DNA of 64,000 nucleotides from an uncultured Lachnospiraceae bacterium (lineage in GTDB: Bacteria; Bacillota; Clostridia; Lachnospirales; Lachnospiraceae): positions 18,533-82,532 of the forward strand of contig CAJUNR010000020.1 in assembly GCA_910587765.1 (NCBI GenBank), written 5' to 3'. Below the pieces are notes generated by a model that worked only from the letters and a program-made list of their open reading frames with translations, was not told where the DNA came from and did not search any database. How positions within the stretch are numbered: position 1 is the stretch's first letter; each line of letters begins with the position of its first letter. This document shows, one piece after another, positions 15,741-24,778 of the stretch. Both the position numbers and the translations under genes were made by a program.

Positions 15741-16401
15741 GTTTTTCAATAACTTCTCCCTGTTTCTTGTAGATCGAGCGCTCCGGCACTACGCCCCGGA
15801 CGGAGGACAGCGGATAGATATTGCTCTCTCTCCCCACCACGGTTCCGGGATTCAGGATGGAACCGCAGCCCACCTCCACGCCGTCGCCTACCATCGCCCC
15901 GAATTTTTTGATGCCGGTCTCGATATCTCCTTCCGGCGTGTGGACCTTCACCAGCTTTTTGTCCGATTTCACATTGGACGTGATGGAACCGGCCCCCATG
16001 TGCGCCCGGAAGCCGAGGATGGAATCCCCCACATAATTGTAATGCGGCACCTGCACCTTGTTGAACAGCACGACATTTTTCAGCTCCGTGGAATTGCCGA
16101 CCACCGCGCCCTCGCCCACCAGTGCATTGCCGCGGATGAACGCGCAGTGGCGTACTTCCGCCTCTTTGCCGATGATCGCCGGTCCGTGGATGTAGGCGCT
16201 GGGAAATACCTTCGCGCTTCTGGCAATCCAAACATCCTCCCCGACTTTTTCATATTCCGCTTCATCCAGCGTCGCTCCCAGTTTCCTGATAAAATCCCCG
16301 ATCTTCGGAAGCGCTTCCCAGGGATAAGTCAGCCCCGCAAACAATTCCGCCGCCATCGTCTCTTTCAGGTCAAAAAGATCTTCAACCGTGATTCTGCTCA
16401 T
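15730..16401 (-). CDS. Left-handed beta-helix (hexapeptide repeat) nucleotidyl/acyltransferase-like protein
   Basis: I place the start at the ATG at 16401, 7 nt behind AGGAGGT, giving 223 residues. Repeats of the [I/V]-G-x-x-A-x type (V-W-I-A-R-S-A-K-V, A-I-I-G-K-E-A-E-V, V-G-E-G-A-V-V) form a left-handed beta-helix like the C-terminal half of GlmU. Databases often name such Clostridia proteins UDP-GlcNAc pyrophosphorylase, but no nucleotidyltransferase signature is visible. Its start is one base after the topB stop, so the genes are coupled. Confidence 0.7.
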   Translation of the reverse strand: MSRITVEDLFDLKETMAAELFAGLTYPWEALPKIGDFIRKLGATLDEAEYEKVGEDVWIARSAKVFPSAYIHGPAIIGKEAEVRHCAFIRGNALVGEGAVVGNSTELKNVVLFNKVQVPHYNYVGDSILGFRAHMGAGSITSNVKSDKKLVKVHTPEGDIETGIKKFGAMVGDGVEVGCGSILNPGTVVGRESNIYPLSSVRGVVPERSIYKKQGEVIEKHED

Positions 16402-16402
16402 T

Positions 16403-18469
16403 TTACATACCTCCTGTTTCTGTTTTCGCATTCTTTTTCGTATTTCTGCCCTTTGCGGCAGAGGCTTTCGCCGGCGTCCTGTAAAACGCCGCCGCCGCGT
16501 CAAAATAAGGCCGCATGGCATAATGCTGCCGGCTCTTTAACACCTGCTCGGTCCGGCTGCGCACAAAATGCTCCAGCTTCTCCATATATTCTTGCTCCGT
16601 GATCTCTCCGTTGGCCACGTAGGTAAGTCCTTTCTCCCAACTGGCCGTCAGTTCCGGATTCAAAAGAGAACGGATGGAGACGTTTACCACGTCAAATATG
16701 TTCTCCCCCAGAAGCGTCGGCGTGATGATCTGGGTCTTTTTGTTCAGCGCGATGTACTTGATATGAACCAGCTTTTTCAGAATCTCCGCCCTGGTCGCAC
16801 TGGTGCCGATCCCGCTGCCCTTAATCTGCGCGCGCAGTTCTTCGTCTTCGATCAACTGACCGGCGTTTTCCATCGCCAGAATCATGGAGCCGGAATTGTA
16901 GCGCTTGGGCGGGGAAGTCTCTCCTTCCCGAATCCGCGCGTCTTTTACCGCAAGCTTCATCCCTTTGCGAAGCTTTTTCAGCGCTTCCAGTACGGCCGCA
17001 TCGCATCCCGTCTCCTCTTCCTCCTCACTCCCTTTTTTCTTCTTATTATCATATGTATTGGGAGAAACTTTCAGATACCCTTCTTCGATCAGCACCCGAA
17101 AATTCGAGAAAAACCGCTCCTTCTCCATCTGCGTCACAACCGCCGTTTTCTGATAAACCGCCGGCGGATAGAAGATACTTAAAAACCGCCGGACGACGGT
17201 ATCGTATACCTGCCGCGCGGTAGGCGACAGGCCCTGCAGCGCTCCCAGCCCCTGCCCGGTGGGAATGACCGCATAATGATCCGTAATCTGTTTGTCGTTG
17301 ACATAGCGGCTTTTGCCGATCCCCTTGTGGCTTCCCGCCGCCAGAATCTCCTGCGCGAATACGGCGGCCGGCGCATAGTTTTTCAGCCCTGCGAGATTTT
17401 TCCCGATCTCCTTTGCCACCGCGCTCGACAGCACCCGGGCATCGGTTCTCGGATAAGTAACAAGCTTCTTCTCATACAGCTCCTGCGCGATCTTCAGCGT
17501 CTCGTCCGGACTGATCTTGAACCTCCTGGAACACTCGTTCTGAAGCTCCGCCAGATTATAGAGAAGCGGCGCATAACGTGTCTCCTTCTTCCGCTCCACC
17601 GACACGACTTCGGATTCCTGGGGAACAATTCCTTTTAACCGCTCAATCAGCGCTTTCGCGTCTTCCTCTTTCCGGAATCCGTTTTCCTTATAAAGCAGAG
17701 GAGACTGCTCGTACGCGCTTCCTTTCACCGCCCGCCATTCTCCGTCGAAGGTTCCGCCTCCCAGTTCCTGACACAGCAGCACGCGGTAAAACGGCGTCTT
17801 GACGAAGGTGCGGATCTCCCGCTCCCTGCGGACCACCATGCCCAGCACGCAGGTCATGACCCGCCCTACGGAGATCACCGCGCGGTCCGTATTCTGAAAC
17901 CCGGCGACCGCGCGACCGTACTGGAGCGTCAGAAGCCGGGAAAAATTGATCCCCATCAGATAGTCTTCCTTCGCGCGCAGATAGGCGGAGCTGGACAGAT
18001 TGTCGTATTCGGACAGATCTCTGGCTTCCCGGATCCCTCTTAAAATCTCTTCTTCCGTCTGGGAGTCAATCCACACCCGCCTGCGCTGCTTTCCCTTCAC
18101 ACCCGCCATCTGTTCCACCAGCCGGTAGATATACTCTCCCTCCCGCCCGGAGTCCGTGCACACGTAGATACAGTCCACATCCGCCCGGTTCAGAAGAGAA
18201 CTGACGATCGTGTACTGTTTTTTCACGCTGCCGATGACTTCGTACTTCCATTCCCGGGGAAGGAAGGGAAGCGTACTCAAGGACCAGCGCCTGTATTTCT
18301 CATCGTAGGCCTCCGGGTAGCTCATCGTCACCAGATGGCCCACACACCAGGTGACGATGGCGTCTTCGGACTCCAGATAACCGTCCTGACGCGCCGCATT
18401 CAGTTTTAAAGCCCGGGCAAACTCCTGGGCCACACTCGGTTTCTCGGCAATATACAAATTCTTCGGCAT
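16403..18469 (-). CDS. topB: DNA topoisomerase III
   Basis: TopB is a type IA topoisomerase that decatenates and relaxes DNA by single-strand passage. The 688 residues show a Toprim domain at the N-terminus (Y-I-A-E-K-P-S-V-A; C-T-D-S-G-R-E-G-E-Y-I) and the active-site tyrosine in V-T-Y-P-R-T-D-A-R. The C-terminus is short and basic (T-K-K-N-A-K-T-E-T) with no zinc fingers, as in chromosomal Firmicute TopB. It heads an operon with the hexapeptide protein and TraX. The copy sits in GC-rich core sequence, not in the mobile element. Confidence 0.94.
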   Translation of the reverse strand: MPKNLYIAEKPSVAQEFARALKLNAARQDGYLESEDAIVTWCVGHLVTMSYPEAYDEKYRRWSLSTLPFLPREWKYEVIGSVKKQYTIVSSLLNRADVDCIYVCTDSGREGEYIYRLVEQMAGVKGKQRRRVWIDSQTEEEILRGIREARDLSEYDNLSSSAYLRAKEDYLMGINFSRLLTLQYGRAVAGFQNTDRAVISVGRVMTCVLGMVVRREREIRTFVKTPFYRVLLCQELGGGTFDGEWRAVKGSAYEQSPLLYKENGFRKEEDAKALIERLKGIVPQESEVVSVERKKETRYAPLLYNLAELQNECSRRFKISPDETLKIAQELYEKKLVTYPRTDARVLSSAVAKEIGKNLAGLKNYAPAAVFAQEILAAGSHKGIGKSRYVNDKQITDHYAVIPTGQGLGALQGLSPTARQVYDTVVRRFLSIFYPPAVYQKTAVVTQMEKERFFSNFRVLIEEGYLKVSPNTYDNKKKKGSEEEEETGCDAAVLEALKKLRKGMKLAVKDARIREGETSPPKRYNSGSMILAMENAGQLIEDEELRAQIKGSGIGTSATRAEILKKLVHIKYIALNKKTQIITPTLLGENIFDVVNVSIRSLLNPELTASWEKGLTYVANGEITEQEYMEKLEHFVRSRTEQVLKSRQHYAMRPYFDAAAAFYRTPAKASAAKGRNTKKNAKTETGGM

Positions 18470-18504
18470 ATTTTTTCTTTCTTACTTTCTTTAATCCATG
18501 TGAA

Positions 18505-18534
18505 AGTATAGCACATTTGTGGTATACTTGTCTA
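18505..18534 (-). promoter_or_regulatory. Probable topB promoter, overlapping a divergent promoter
   Basis: On the minus strand TAGACA and TATACT are 18 bases apart. The plus strand also carries TATACT (18523-18528) with GTGAAA 17 bases upstream, which could serve tmcAL. The two promoters would overlap face to face. Confidence 0.55.
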
Positions 18535-18556
18535 TAAAAGGAGGCAAAAGGAATCT

Positions 18557-19735
18557 ATGCGTATTGTCGGAATTACAGCCGAATACAACCCGTTTCACCA
18601 GGGCCACGCCCGGCATCTGGCCGAGGCACGCCGCCTGTCAGGGGCCGATTATGTCATCGTCGCCATGAGCGGAAACTACGTACAGCGGGGCGCCCCCGCC
18701 ATGTTTGACAAATACGCCCGGGCCGAGGCCGCTCTGGCGGGCGGCGCGGACCTGATCCTCGAACTGCCCCCCCGTGTCGCCACGGGCAGCGCCGAATATT
18801 TTGCCTCCGGCGCCGTCCGGCTCCTCGCCGGGACCGGCCTGGTCACGGATCTGTGCTTCGGCGCGGAATGCGATGATCCAGATGCGCTTGCAAGACTGGC
18901 CCGCGTATTATCCGAGGAGCCGGAAAAATACCGTCTCTGCCTGAAGGACGCGCTGCGCCGGGGCCGTTCTTATCCGGAAGCCCGGGCGTGGGCCCTCGGA
19001 CAGTATGACCCGGCGCTCCCCCTTGCGCTTCTTGCCTCCCCCAACAACCTTCTCGGCGTCGAATACCTGAAAGCGCTTTTCCGGCAGAAATGTTCTCTCC
19101 GGGTACAGATCCTGAAACGGGCCGGGGCGTCCTACCACGAACCCTTCCTGACTCCCGGAACGGCCGCCTCTGCCGGCGCCATCCGCGGCGCCCTCATAAA
19201 AAGCGGCGGAACCTTTACTGCCGAAATCCGGGCGCAGCTTCCTTTCCTTCAAACCTTCCGCGATTATGAAGGCAAAACGCCCATCACGGAAGACGCGTTT
19301 TCTCTGCTCCTGCTGGAGCGGCTGCGGCGGAATCCGCAGGAGACGTTCGACTCCTTCTTCGGAGTCACCGCGGAACTGTCCAACCGGATCCGGAACCGTC
19401 TGGACGACCTCACTTCCTTCTCCCGGTCCGTGGAGCTTCTGAAAACCCGGAATTTGACGGAAACCGCCGTCCGGCGGGCGCTTCTTCACATCCTGCTTGA
19501 CATCCGGACCTGCCGTCCGCCCGCATGCTTCCGGGTCCTCGGCTTTCGCAGGGAAGCGGTATCCCTGCTCGCCGGACTGAAAGAGCGCGGAAACCTGCCC
19601 CTCGTCACCTCGGCGTCGGACGATACGCTCCCGGAAGACTGGCTCTTTGCCGACCGGCTTTATGAGTCGGTCCGTTCCCTGCTGCACAGCCGGCCGTTCC
19701 GGAATGAACGCCGGAGAAAGATGCTCGTCCTCTGA
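18557..19735 (+). CDS. tmcAL: tRNA(Met) cytidine acetate ligase
   Basis: TmcAL activates acetate with ATP and forms N4-acetylcytidine at the wobble base of elongator tRNA-Met. The 392 residues begin with G-I-T-A-E-Y-N-P-F-H-Q-G-H, the nucleotidyltransferase HxGH-type motif of the family, followed by V-A-M-S-G-N-Y-V-Q-R-G and a C-terminal helical domain. AGGAGG and AAGGA lie upstream. It is divergent from topB. The gene is extremely rich in G+C. Confidence 0.92.
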   Translation: MRIVGITAEYNPFHQGHARHLAEARRLSGADYVIVAMSGNYVQRGAPAMFDKYARAEAALAGGADLILELPPRVATGSAEYFASGAVRLLAGTGLVTDLCFGAECDDPDALARLARVLSEEPEKYRLCLKDALRRGRSYPEARAWALGQYDPALPLALLASPNNLLGVEYLKALFRQKCSLRVQILKRAGASYHEPFLTPGTAASAGAIRGALIKSGGTFTAEIRAQLPFLQTFRDYEGKTPITEDAFSLLLLERLRRNPQETFDSFFGVTAELSNRIRNRLDDLTSFSRSVELLKTRNLTETAVRRALLHILLDIRTCRPPACFRVLGFRREAVSLLAGLKERGNLPLVTSASDDTLPEDWLFADRLYESVRSLLHSRPFRNERRRKMLVL

Positions 19736-19793
19736 ACCGCCGAAAAAAGGCGTACCGCATACCCGCGCTGCGGGACGCAGAAAGGAGACGTTT

Positions 19794-20936
19794 ATGAGAA
19801 AATACATCTGGGATCGTTTTACCTGGTTCGTGGATACCCTCGCCCCGAGACACACCTTCCATGCGCATTTCAGCCTGCTGTTCACCGTCGGCGCCACGGC
19901 CGCCGCAACGCTGCTCTCGGCCCTCTATCACCGGATCAACCCCTCCGGCGTGACCAATATCAGCCTGATCTATATCCTGACGATCATCCTGATCTCCTGT
20001 TATACGGACAAATACCGCTACGGCATCCTGGCCGCGATTTTCAGTGTTTTCTGCATTAACTATCTGTATACTTATCCGTTTCATGAGTTTAATTTTACCA
20101 TGACCGGTTATCCGTTTACCTTCCTGGTGATGTATTTTATCTCCATCATGACCAGCGCCACTACTTTTCATACAAAAGAACAGGCGTCCCGTATCAAAGA
20201 AGATGAAAAGCTGATCATGGAAGCGGAAAAAGAAAAGCTCCGGGCCAACCTTCTGCGGGCCGTCTCCCACGATCTGCGCACGCCCCTTACCAGCATGATC
20301 GGCGCCAGCTCTTCCTGGCTGGAGAACGAAGCAACGCTTCCTTCCGAAGAAAAACGGGAGCTGGTCGCTCAGATCTACGAAGACGCCAACTGGCTTCTGC
20401 ACATGGTGGAGAATCTGCTGTCGATCACCCGCATCACCGAGGGCGGCTCCAACGTCCTCAAAAAATCGCCGGAAGCGGCGGAAGAAGTCCTGTTTGACGC
20501 CATCGCCACATCGAAAAAACGTTATCCCGATCAGGCGATCCGCACACAGATCCCGGAAGATTTTCTGATCGCCCCCATGGATCCGCTGCTGATTAAACAG
20601 GTCATCCTCAATCTTCTGGAGAACTCTTACTATCACGCCCGCAGTACCCGCCCCGTGGAATGCCGGCTCCTTGACGACGAGCATTTTGTCCGCTTCTGCG
20701 TGAGAGACTACGGGAACGGCATCCCGCCGGAAAAACTTGACAGCATCTTTGACGCCGCGCCCTCCGCACCCACTTCCGCGGCCGACACCCGGAAAGGCAT
20801 GGGCATCGGCCTGTCCATCTGCAAAGCGATCGTCAACGCGCACGGAGGCGAAATCGGCGTCCATAACCATCCGGACGGAGCCGAATTTTATTTTACACTT
20901 CCAAAGGAGAATATCCATCATGAATCAGATGATTAA
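19794..20936 (+). CDS. KdpD-like sensor histidine kinase lacking the N-terminal KdpD domain
   Basis: I start it at the ATG at 19794 behind AAAGGAG, giving 380 residues. Three or four membrane segments in the first 120 residues with N-Y-L-Y-T-Y-P-F match the DUF4118 sensor region of KdpD. A HisKA domain (V-S-H-D-L-R-T-P-L-T) and an ATPase (G-M-G-I-G-L-S-I-C) follow. The large cytoplasmic KdpD and USP domains that sense potassium in E. coli are absent, and no kdpABC genes are near. It overlaps the next gene by 17 bases. Confidence 0.88.
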   Translation: MRKYIWDRFTWFVDTLAPRHTFHAHFSLLFTVGATAAATLLSALYHRINPSGVTNISLIYILTIILISCYTDKYRYGILAAIFSVFCINYLYTYPFHEFNFTMTGYPFTFLVMYFISIMTSATTFHTKEQASRIKEDEKLIMEAEKEKLRANLLRAVSHDLRTPLTSMIGASSSWLENEATLPSEEKRELVAQIYEDANWLLHMVENLLSITRITEGGSNVLKKSPEAAEEVLFDAIATSKKRYPDQAIRTQIPEDFLIAPMDPLLIKQVILNLLENSYYHARSTRPVECRLLDDEHFVRFCVRDYGNGIPPEKLDSIFDAAPSAPTSAADTRKGMGIGLSICKAIVNAHGGEIGVHNHPDGAEFYFTLPKENIHHESDD

Positions 20937-21633
20937 GATCCTCGTGATCGAGGATGAGAAAAATATTCTGAATTTTATCTCTTCTGTACTGACCGCCCAG
21001 AAATACCAGGTTGTCTCCGCGGCAACCGGCAGAGACGGACTCTCTCAGGCCGCTTCCCAGTGCCCCGATTTGATTCTTCTCGATCTGGGACTGCCGGACA
21101 TGGACGGTATGACGATCATCACACGAATCCGGGAGTGGAACCGCGTCCCGATCATCGTGATTTCCGCGCGGATTCAGGAGGAAGACAAGGTCCGGGCGCT
21201 GGACCAGGGCGCGGACGATTATATCACCAAGCCGTTCGGCAACTCGGAACTGCTGGCGCGCATCCGCACCGCTCTGCGTCACAGCAGCCAGCTCGGAAGC
21301 GGTGCCTCCGCAGCCGACCGCCCCTATCGCTCCGGCGGCCTGACTATCGACTTTGAGAAACATCTCGTCACACGGGACGGTCAGGAGATCCATCTGACCC
21401 AGAATGAATTTAAAATCATCGCGCTCCTGGCCAGAAATTCCGGCAAAGTCCTTCTCTACGACCGCCTGATCGAACATATCTGGGGCCCCTACTCCGAAAA
21501 TGACAATACGATCCTGCGGGTGAACATGGCCAATATCCGGCGGAAAATCGAGCCGAATCCGGCGGAACCGATTTATATTTTCACGGAAATCGGCGTCGGC
21601 TACCGGATGGCGGAGGAAGATCCCGCCCCGTAG
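20920..21633 (+). CDS. KdpE-like response regulator
   Basis: The start is the ATG at 20920 behind AAAGGAG; upstream in-frame codons belong to the kinase gene. The 237-residue protein has a receiver domain (V-I-E-D-E, L-L-D-L-G-L-P, K-P-F-G) and an OmpR-type winged helix ending V-G-Y-R-M. Within the OmpR family the L-D-L-G-L-P-D-M-D-G pattern is typical of KdpE. No plus-strand terminator with a T-run follows, so its transcripts may run antisense into the riboswitch RNA. Confidence 0.9.
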   Translation: MNQMIKILVIEDEKNILNFISSVLTAQKYQVVSAATGRDGLSQAASQCPDLILLDLGLPDMDGMTIITRIREWNRVPIIVISARIQEEDKVRALDQGADDYITKPFGNSELLARIRTALRHSSQLGSGASAADRPYRSGGLTIDFEKHLVTRDGQEIHLTQNEFKIIALLARNSGKVLLYDRLIEHIWGPYSENDNTILRVNMANIRRKIEPNPAEPIYIFTEIGVGYRMAEEDPAP

Positions 21634-21671
21634 CCTGCCCCGCCCGGCGCTTCTGCACCGGAAAGCCGGCC

Positions 21672-21760
21672 TGAAAAACCATCCGACGACAGAGGCTCCC
21701 CCGCGGAAACAGGATGTTCAGGAAACCTGCGCCGCGGGGGAGCCTCTGTCTGTCGGATGT
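21672..21760 (-). terminator. Very strong terminator of the orphan riboswitch RNA
   Basis: A 17-bp perfect stem (21690-21706 with 21732-21748) is extended by CATCCGAC and GTCGGATG outside a small internal loop. On the minus strand GTTTTTC follows. The loop is 25 bases. It terminates minus-strand transcription coming from the riboswitch. Confidence 0.75.
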
Positions 21761-21944
21761 GCCATTCACATGCGGTTGTTTTCGTGGAGGTAACGCATAC
21801 TCATCCGCCTTTATGTCTGTGCATCACTGCATGAGATTCGTCAGCAAAAGCCGCCTTAACCCACAAGCCGACTCATCAGAACAGAAAAGCGCCATTCTTC
21901 TCTGTCCGCCGGATGGAAAGCCTTGCACGGAAGCTCATCTCATA
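21761..21944 (-). ncRNA. Gene-free stretch downstream of the cobalamin riboswitch
   Basis: Between the riboswitch and its terminator only tiny frames of at most 23 codons occur, none with a convincing ribosome-binding site. A small TGCA-GTGA-TGCA hairpin is present. The whole promoter-to-terminator unit would give an RNA of about 455 nt, so the stretch may be the functional part of a B12-controlled small RNA. Confidence 0.4.
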
Positions 21945-22112
21945 TGCCAAGCAGGTTTCCTGACTTACGGATCAAGCGCCTGTCTTCCCCTTCTCACATG
22001 TCTCAGCGGGTTATGCAATGGGATCATGAAGACAGACTCTCCGAATACAGTGACCGGATCGCTCAGGACTCGCACCTGATTCCCTCTTCGTGCGCAGCAC
22101 ACGCACTTGGCA
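21945..22112 (-). promoter_or_regulatory. Cobalamin riboswitch
   Basis: On the minus strand the order of conserved pieces is complete. Closing stem P1 is formed by TGCCAAG (22106-22112) and CTTGGCA (21945-21951). In between are the GGTGCGAGTCC segment, the B12-box core GGTCACTGT and, at the 3' end, GTCAGGAAACCTGC. This is the adenosylcobalamin-type aptamer. A consensus promoter lies directly upstream, but no protein gene follows on the same strand; the next genes downstream face the other way. Confidence 0.9.
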
Positions 22113-22134
22113 CAGCATTCTCTGCACGTCTTTT

Positions 22135-22163
22135 ATTATAGAAACTCCGCTCCTGTCTGTCAA
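22135..22163 (-). promoter_or_regulatory. Consensus sigma-A promoter of the riboswitch RNA
   Basis: TTGACA and TATAAT with a 17-base spacer on the minus strand, starting transcription about 15 bases before the riboswitch P1 stem. Confidence 0.85.
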
Positions 22164-22195
22164 GTATCAATTTGCCCGGCCTGCCGCCTTACACG

Positions 22196-23560
22196 TCAGT
22201 TTTTAAAGCTGTGAATCGGCGCCGGGATCCTGCCTCCGCGGTTGACAAACGCCTCGCAGGAATACGGATTGACCGGCATCACCGGGGCGTAGCCCAGAAG
22301 CCCTCCAAATTCCACCATATCTCCTACCTTTTTCCCGATCACCGGAATGACGCGCACCGCCGTCGTCTTCTGATTGACCATGCCGATCGCCATCTCATCC
22401 GCTATGATTCCGGAGATCGTCGCCGGGCTGGTATCTCCGGGAATGGCGATCATATCAAGTCCCACGGAGCAGACGCAGGTCATGGCCTCCAGCTTTTCCA
22501 GCGTCAGGGCGCCCGCCTGAACCGCGTCGATCATTCCCTGATCCTCGCTGACCGGGATGAACGCCCCGCTCAATCCTCCTACATAGGACGACGCCATGAC
22601 GCCTCCCTTTTTCACCTGATCGTTCAAAAGCGCCAGCGCCGCTGTCGTTCCAGGCGCGCCGGCATATTCCAGACCGATCTCCTGCAGGATTTCCGCCACG
22701 CTGTCTCCCACCGCCGGCGTCGGCGCCAGCGAAAGGTCAATGATTCCAAAAGGAATCCCCAGCCGCTTTGACGCTTCCTGCGCAACCAGCTGCCCCACGC
22801 GGGTGACTTTAAAAGCCGTCTTTTTGATGGTCTCGCACAGAACTTCAAAATTCGCGCCGCGCACCTGCGACAGCGCCGTCTTCACCACTCCCGGACCGCT
22901 GACGCCCACGTTGATCACCGCGTCGGCCTCCGTCACGCCGTGAAACGCTCCCGCCATAAAAGGATTGTCATCCGGCGCGTTGCAGAAGACCACCAGTTTG
23001 GCGCAACCCAGAGAATCCCGTTCCTTCGTAAGCTCCGCCGTCTCCCGGATAATCTCACCCATCAGCTTCACCGCGTCCATGTCGATTCCGGTTCTGGTGG
23101 AACCAAGATTCACGGAACTGCACACCCGCTCTGTCTGCGAGAGCGCTTTCGGGATCGCGTGCATCAGAAGCTCGTCGCTCTTTGTCATCCCTTTGGATAC
23201 CAGTGCGGAAAATCCGCCCAGAAAATTAACGCCTACCGTCCGCGCCGCATCATCCAGCACTTTTGCCAGTTCCACATAATCTTCGGAAGTCCGGCACGCC
23301 GCGCCTCCCACAAGGGCCATCGGCGTCACCGAGATCCGTTTATTTACGATGGGGATCCCGTACTGCGCTTCGATCGCCTGCCCGGTAGCCGCCAGATCCT
23401 TCGCCGTCGTCGTGATCTTCTCATAAATCTTCTTCTTTACACGATCCAGATCCGAATCAATACAATCCAGCAGACTGATCCCGAGTGTGATCGTGCGCAC
23501 ATCCAGATTTTCCTGATCGATCATCTTGTTTGTCTCCAGGACCTCTTGAATATTAATCAT
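22196..23560 (-). CDS. PFL family protein (DUF711, UPF0210)
   Basis: This 454-residue protein matches the DUF711/UPF0210 family in full length, with conserved blocks R-T-I-T-L-G-I-S-L near residue 22, G-F-S-A-L-V-S-K-G-M and a glycine-rich C-terminal part. The family is structurally related to pyruvate formate-lyase, but no reaction is known, and the glycyl-radical motif is not evident. It usually travels with a small ACT-domain protein, as here (84 bases apart). AAGGAGA precedes the ATG. It is the last gene of the polA operon. Confidence 0.88.
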   Translation of the reverse strand: MINIQEVLETNKMIDQENLDVRTITLGISLLDCIDSDLDRVKKKIYEKITTTAKDLAATGQAIEAQYGIPIVNKRISVTPMALVGGAACRTSEDYVELAKVLDDAARTVGVNFLGGFSALVSKGMTKSDELLMHAIPKALSQTERVCSSVNLGSTRTGIDMDAVKLMGEIIRETAELTKERDSLGCAKLVVFCNAPDDNPFMAGAFHGVTEADAVINVGVSGPGVVKTALSQVRGANFEVLCETIKKTAFKVTRVGQLVAQEASKRLGIPFGIIDLSLAPTPAVGDSVAEILQEIGLEYAGAPGTTAALALLNDQVKKGGVMASSYVGGLSGAFIPVSEDQGMIDAVQAGALTLEKLEAMTCVCSVGLDMIAIPGDTSPATISGIIADEMAIGMVNQKTTAVRVIPVIGKKVGDMVEFGGLLGYAPVMPVNPYSCEAFVNRGGRIPAPIHSFKN

Positions 23561-23644
23561 AGTCTCTCCTTATCAAAATCCTGCATCAAGGTTTTACAGC
23601 CGCTCTTCCGATCCTATGTCCGTATGATACGAAAAGGCGCTGTA

Positions 23645-23914
23645 TTATACACGGTGCATCATATAAAAAATATCTTCATGCTGACAGCGGATCATCACCC
23701 CGATCTCATTTCCCAGCGCTTCCAGTTCCCGGGACATGCTCGTCATATCCGCAACCTGCTCCGCGTCCACAATCATCATCATGTTAAAATACCCGCTCAC
23801 GATTGTCTGAGAGATATCCAGAATATTCACCTGTTTCCCGGCAAGATAGGTGCACACTTTTGCAATAATTCCCACCGTATCATGTCCCACTACCGTAATA
23901 ATAAATTTCTTCAT
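23645..23914 (-). CDS. ACT domain-containing protein (UPF0237)
   Basis: The product is 89 residues, a single ACT domain: K-K-F-I-I-T-V-V-G-H-D-T-V-G-I-I-A-K-V at the start, then N-I-L-D-I-S-Q-T-I-V. ACT domains bind small ligands such as amino acids. Proteins of this size almost always precede a PFL/DUF711 gene, so it is probably its regulatory partner. AAAGGAG lies upstream. Confidence 0.9.
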   Translation of the reverse strand: MKKFIITVVGHDTVGIIAKVCTYLAGKQVNILDISQTIVSGYFNMMMIVDAEQVADMTSMSRELEALGNEIGVMIRCQHEDIFYMMHRV

Positions 23915-23980
23915 CCTGTCTCCTTTCCAGAGCGCTTTGCCGCTCTCACGGCAGCCGCCGGCCGGCGAAGCGCGCCCGCT

Positions 23981-24778
23981 CTACCACTCGCAGATCTCCG
24001 AGCGGCAGTCCCTTTCTGCCACCTGAATATCAAAATCTCCGGCTTTGTATTTCACCGCTCCCAGATCGATCTCCAGCTTCACCGTCTCGTACGCCAGCTC
24101 CGCGTAATTATTCTCTTTGCTCAGATGCCCCAGATAGATCTTCTTCATCCGGTCGTGCAGAAGCCTGCACAGAAGCTGCCCCGCGCTCTCGTTGGACAGG
24201 TGTCCGCATTCCCCCAGAATCCTCTGCTTCAGCAGGTACGGATACGGCCCCGCCTGCAGCATGCGGATATCATGGTTCGCCTCCAGAAGAAGAACGTCCA
24301 GCCCCTGCAGACGCTCCACTATGTAATCCGTATAGACGCCCATATCCGTGGCCACCGCAACGCTTCGGTTCCCGCAGGTAAACCGGTAAGCCACGGGCTC
24401 CGCCGCGTCGTGGGAGACCGAAAAAGGCTCCACCTCCACATCCCCGATCGTAAAACGCCGGTCCGCACAGATCACATGGTACAGGCTCTCATCGACGGCT
24501 CCCAGACTTTTCACCGTCTTCATCCGGGCAATGGTCCCGCCGGTCGCATAGATCGGAATCCCGTATCTGCGCGCCAGCACCCCCGCGCCCTGAATATGAT
24601 CCGAATGTTCATGGGTAATCAGAAGTCCGTCGATCTCTTTTCCGTCCACCTGGAGCGCACGAAGCCCTGCCTCCACCCTCTTCGCGCTGATACCCGCGTC
24701 CACCAGCAGGTGCGTATGACCGCTTCCCGTATAGATACAGTTCCCGCTGCTGCCGCTGGCAATACTGCATAATCTCAT
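23981..24778 (-). CDS. MBL-fold metallo-hydrolase, YycJ/WalJ type
   Basis: The product is 265 residues and has the metallo-beta-lactamase motif T-H-E-H-S-D-H near residue 56, preceded by L-V-D-A-G, and further metal ligands (A-T-D-M-G, E-A-N-H-D). The start C-S-I-A-S-G-S-S-G-N-C matches the YycJ/WalJ family, which is implicated in DNA metabolism in Bacillus and acts as an exonuclease in some species. Here it directly follows coaE (adjacent bases) in the polA operon, which fits a DNA-related role better than cell-wall control. Confidence 0.88.
   Translation of the reverse strand: MRLCSIASGSSGNCIYTGSGHTHLLVDAGISAKRVEAGLRALQVDGKEIDGLLITHEHSDHIQGAGVLARRYGIPIYATGGTIARMKTVKSLGAVDESLYHVICADRRFTIGDVEVEPFSVSHDAAEPVAYRFTCGNRSVAVATDMGVYTDYIVERLQGLDVLLLEANHDIRMLQAGPYPYLLKQRILGECGHLSNESAGQLLCRLLHDRMKKIYLGHLSKENNYAELAYETVKLEIDLGAVKYKAGDFDIQVAERDCRSEICEW

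Noticed and set aside
22940..24772. 610-codon open frame on the plus strand
   Set aside because: It lies opposite the DUF711, ACT and metallo-hydrolase genes, spans their gaps, and its residues show the His/Arg-rich pattern of a GC-rich antisense shadow.
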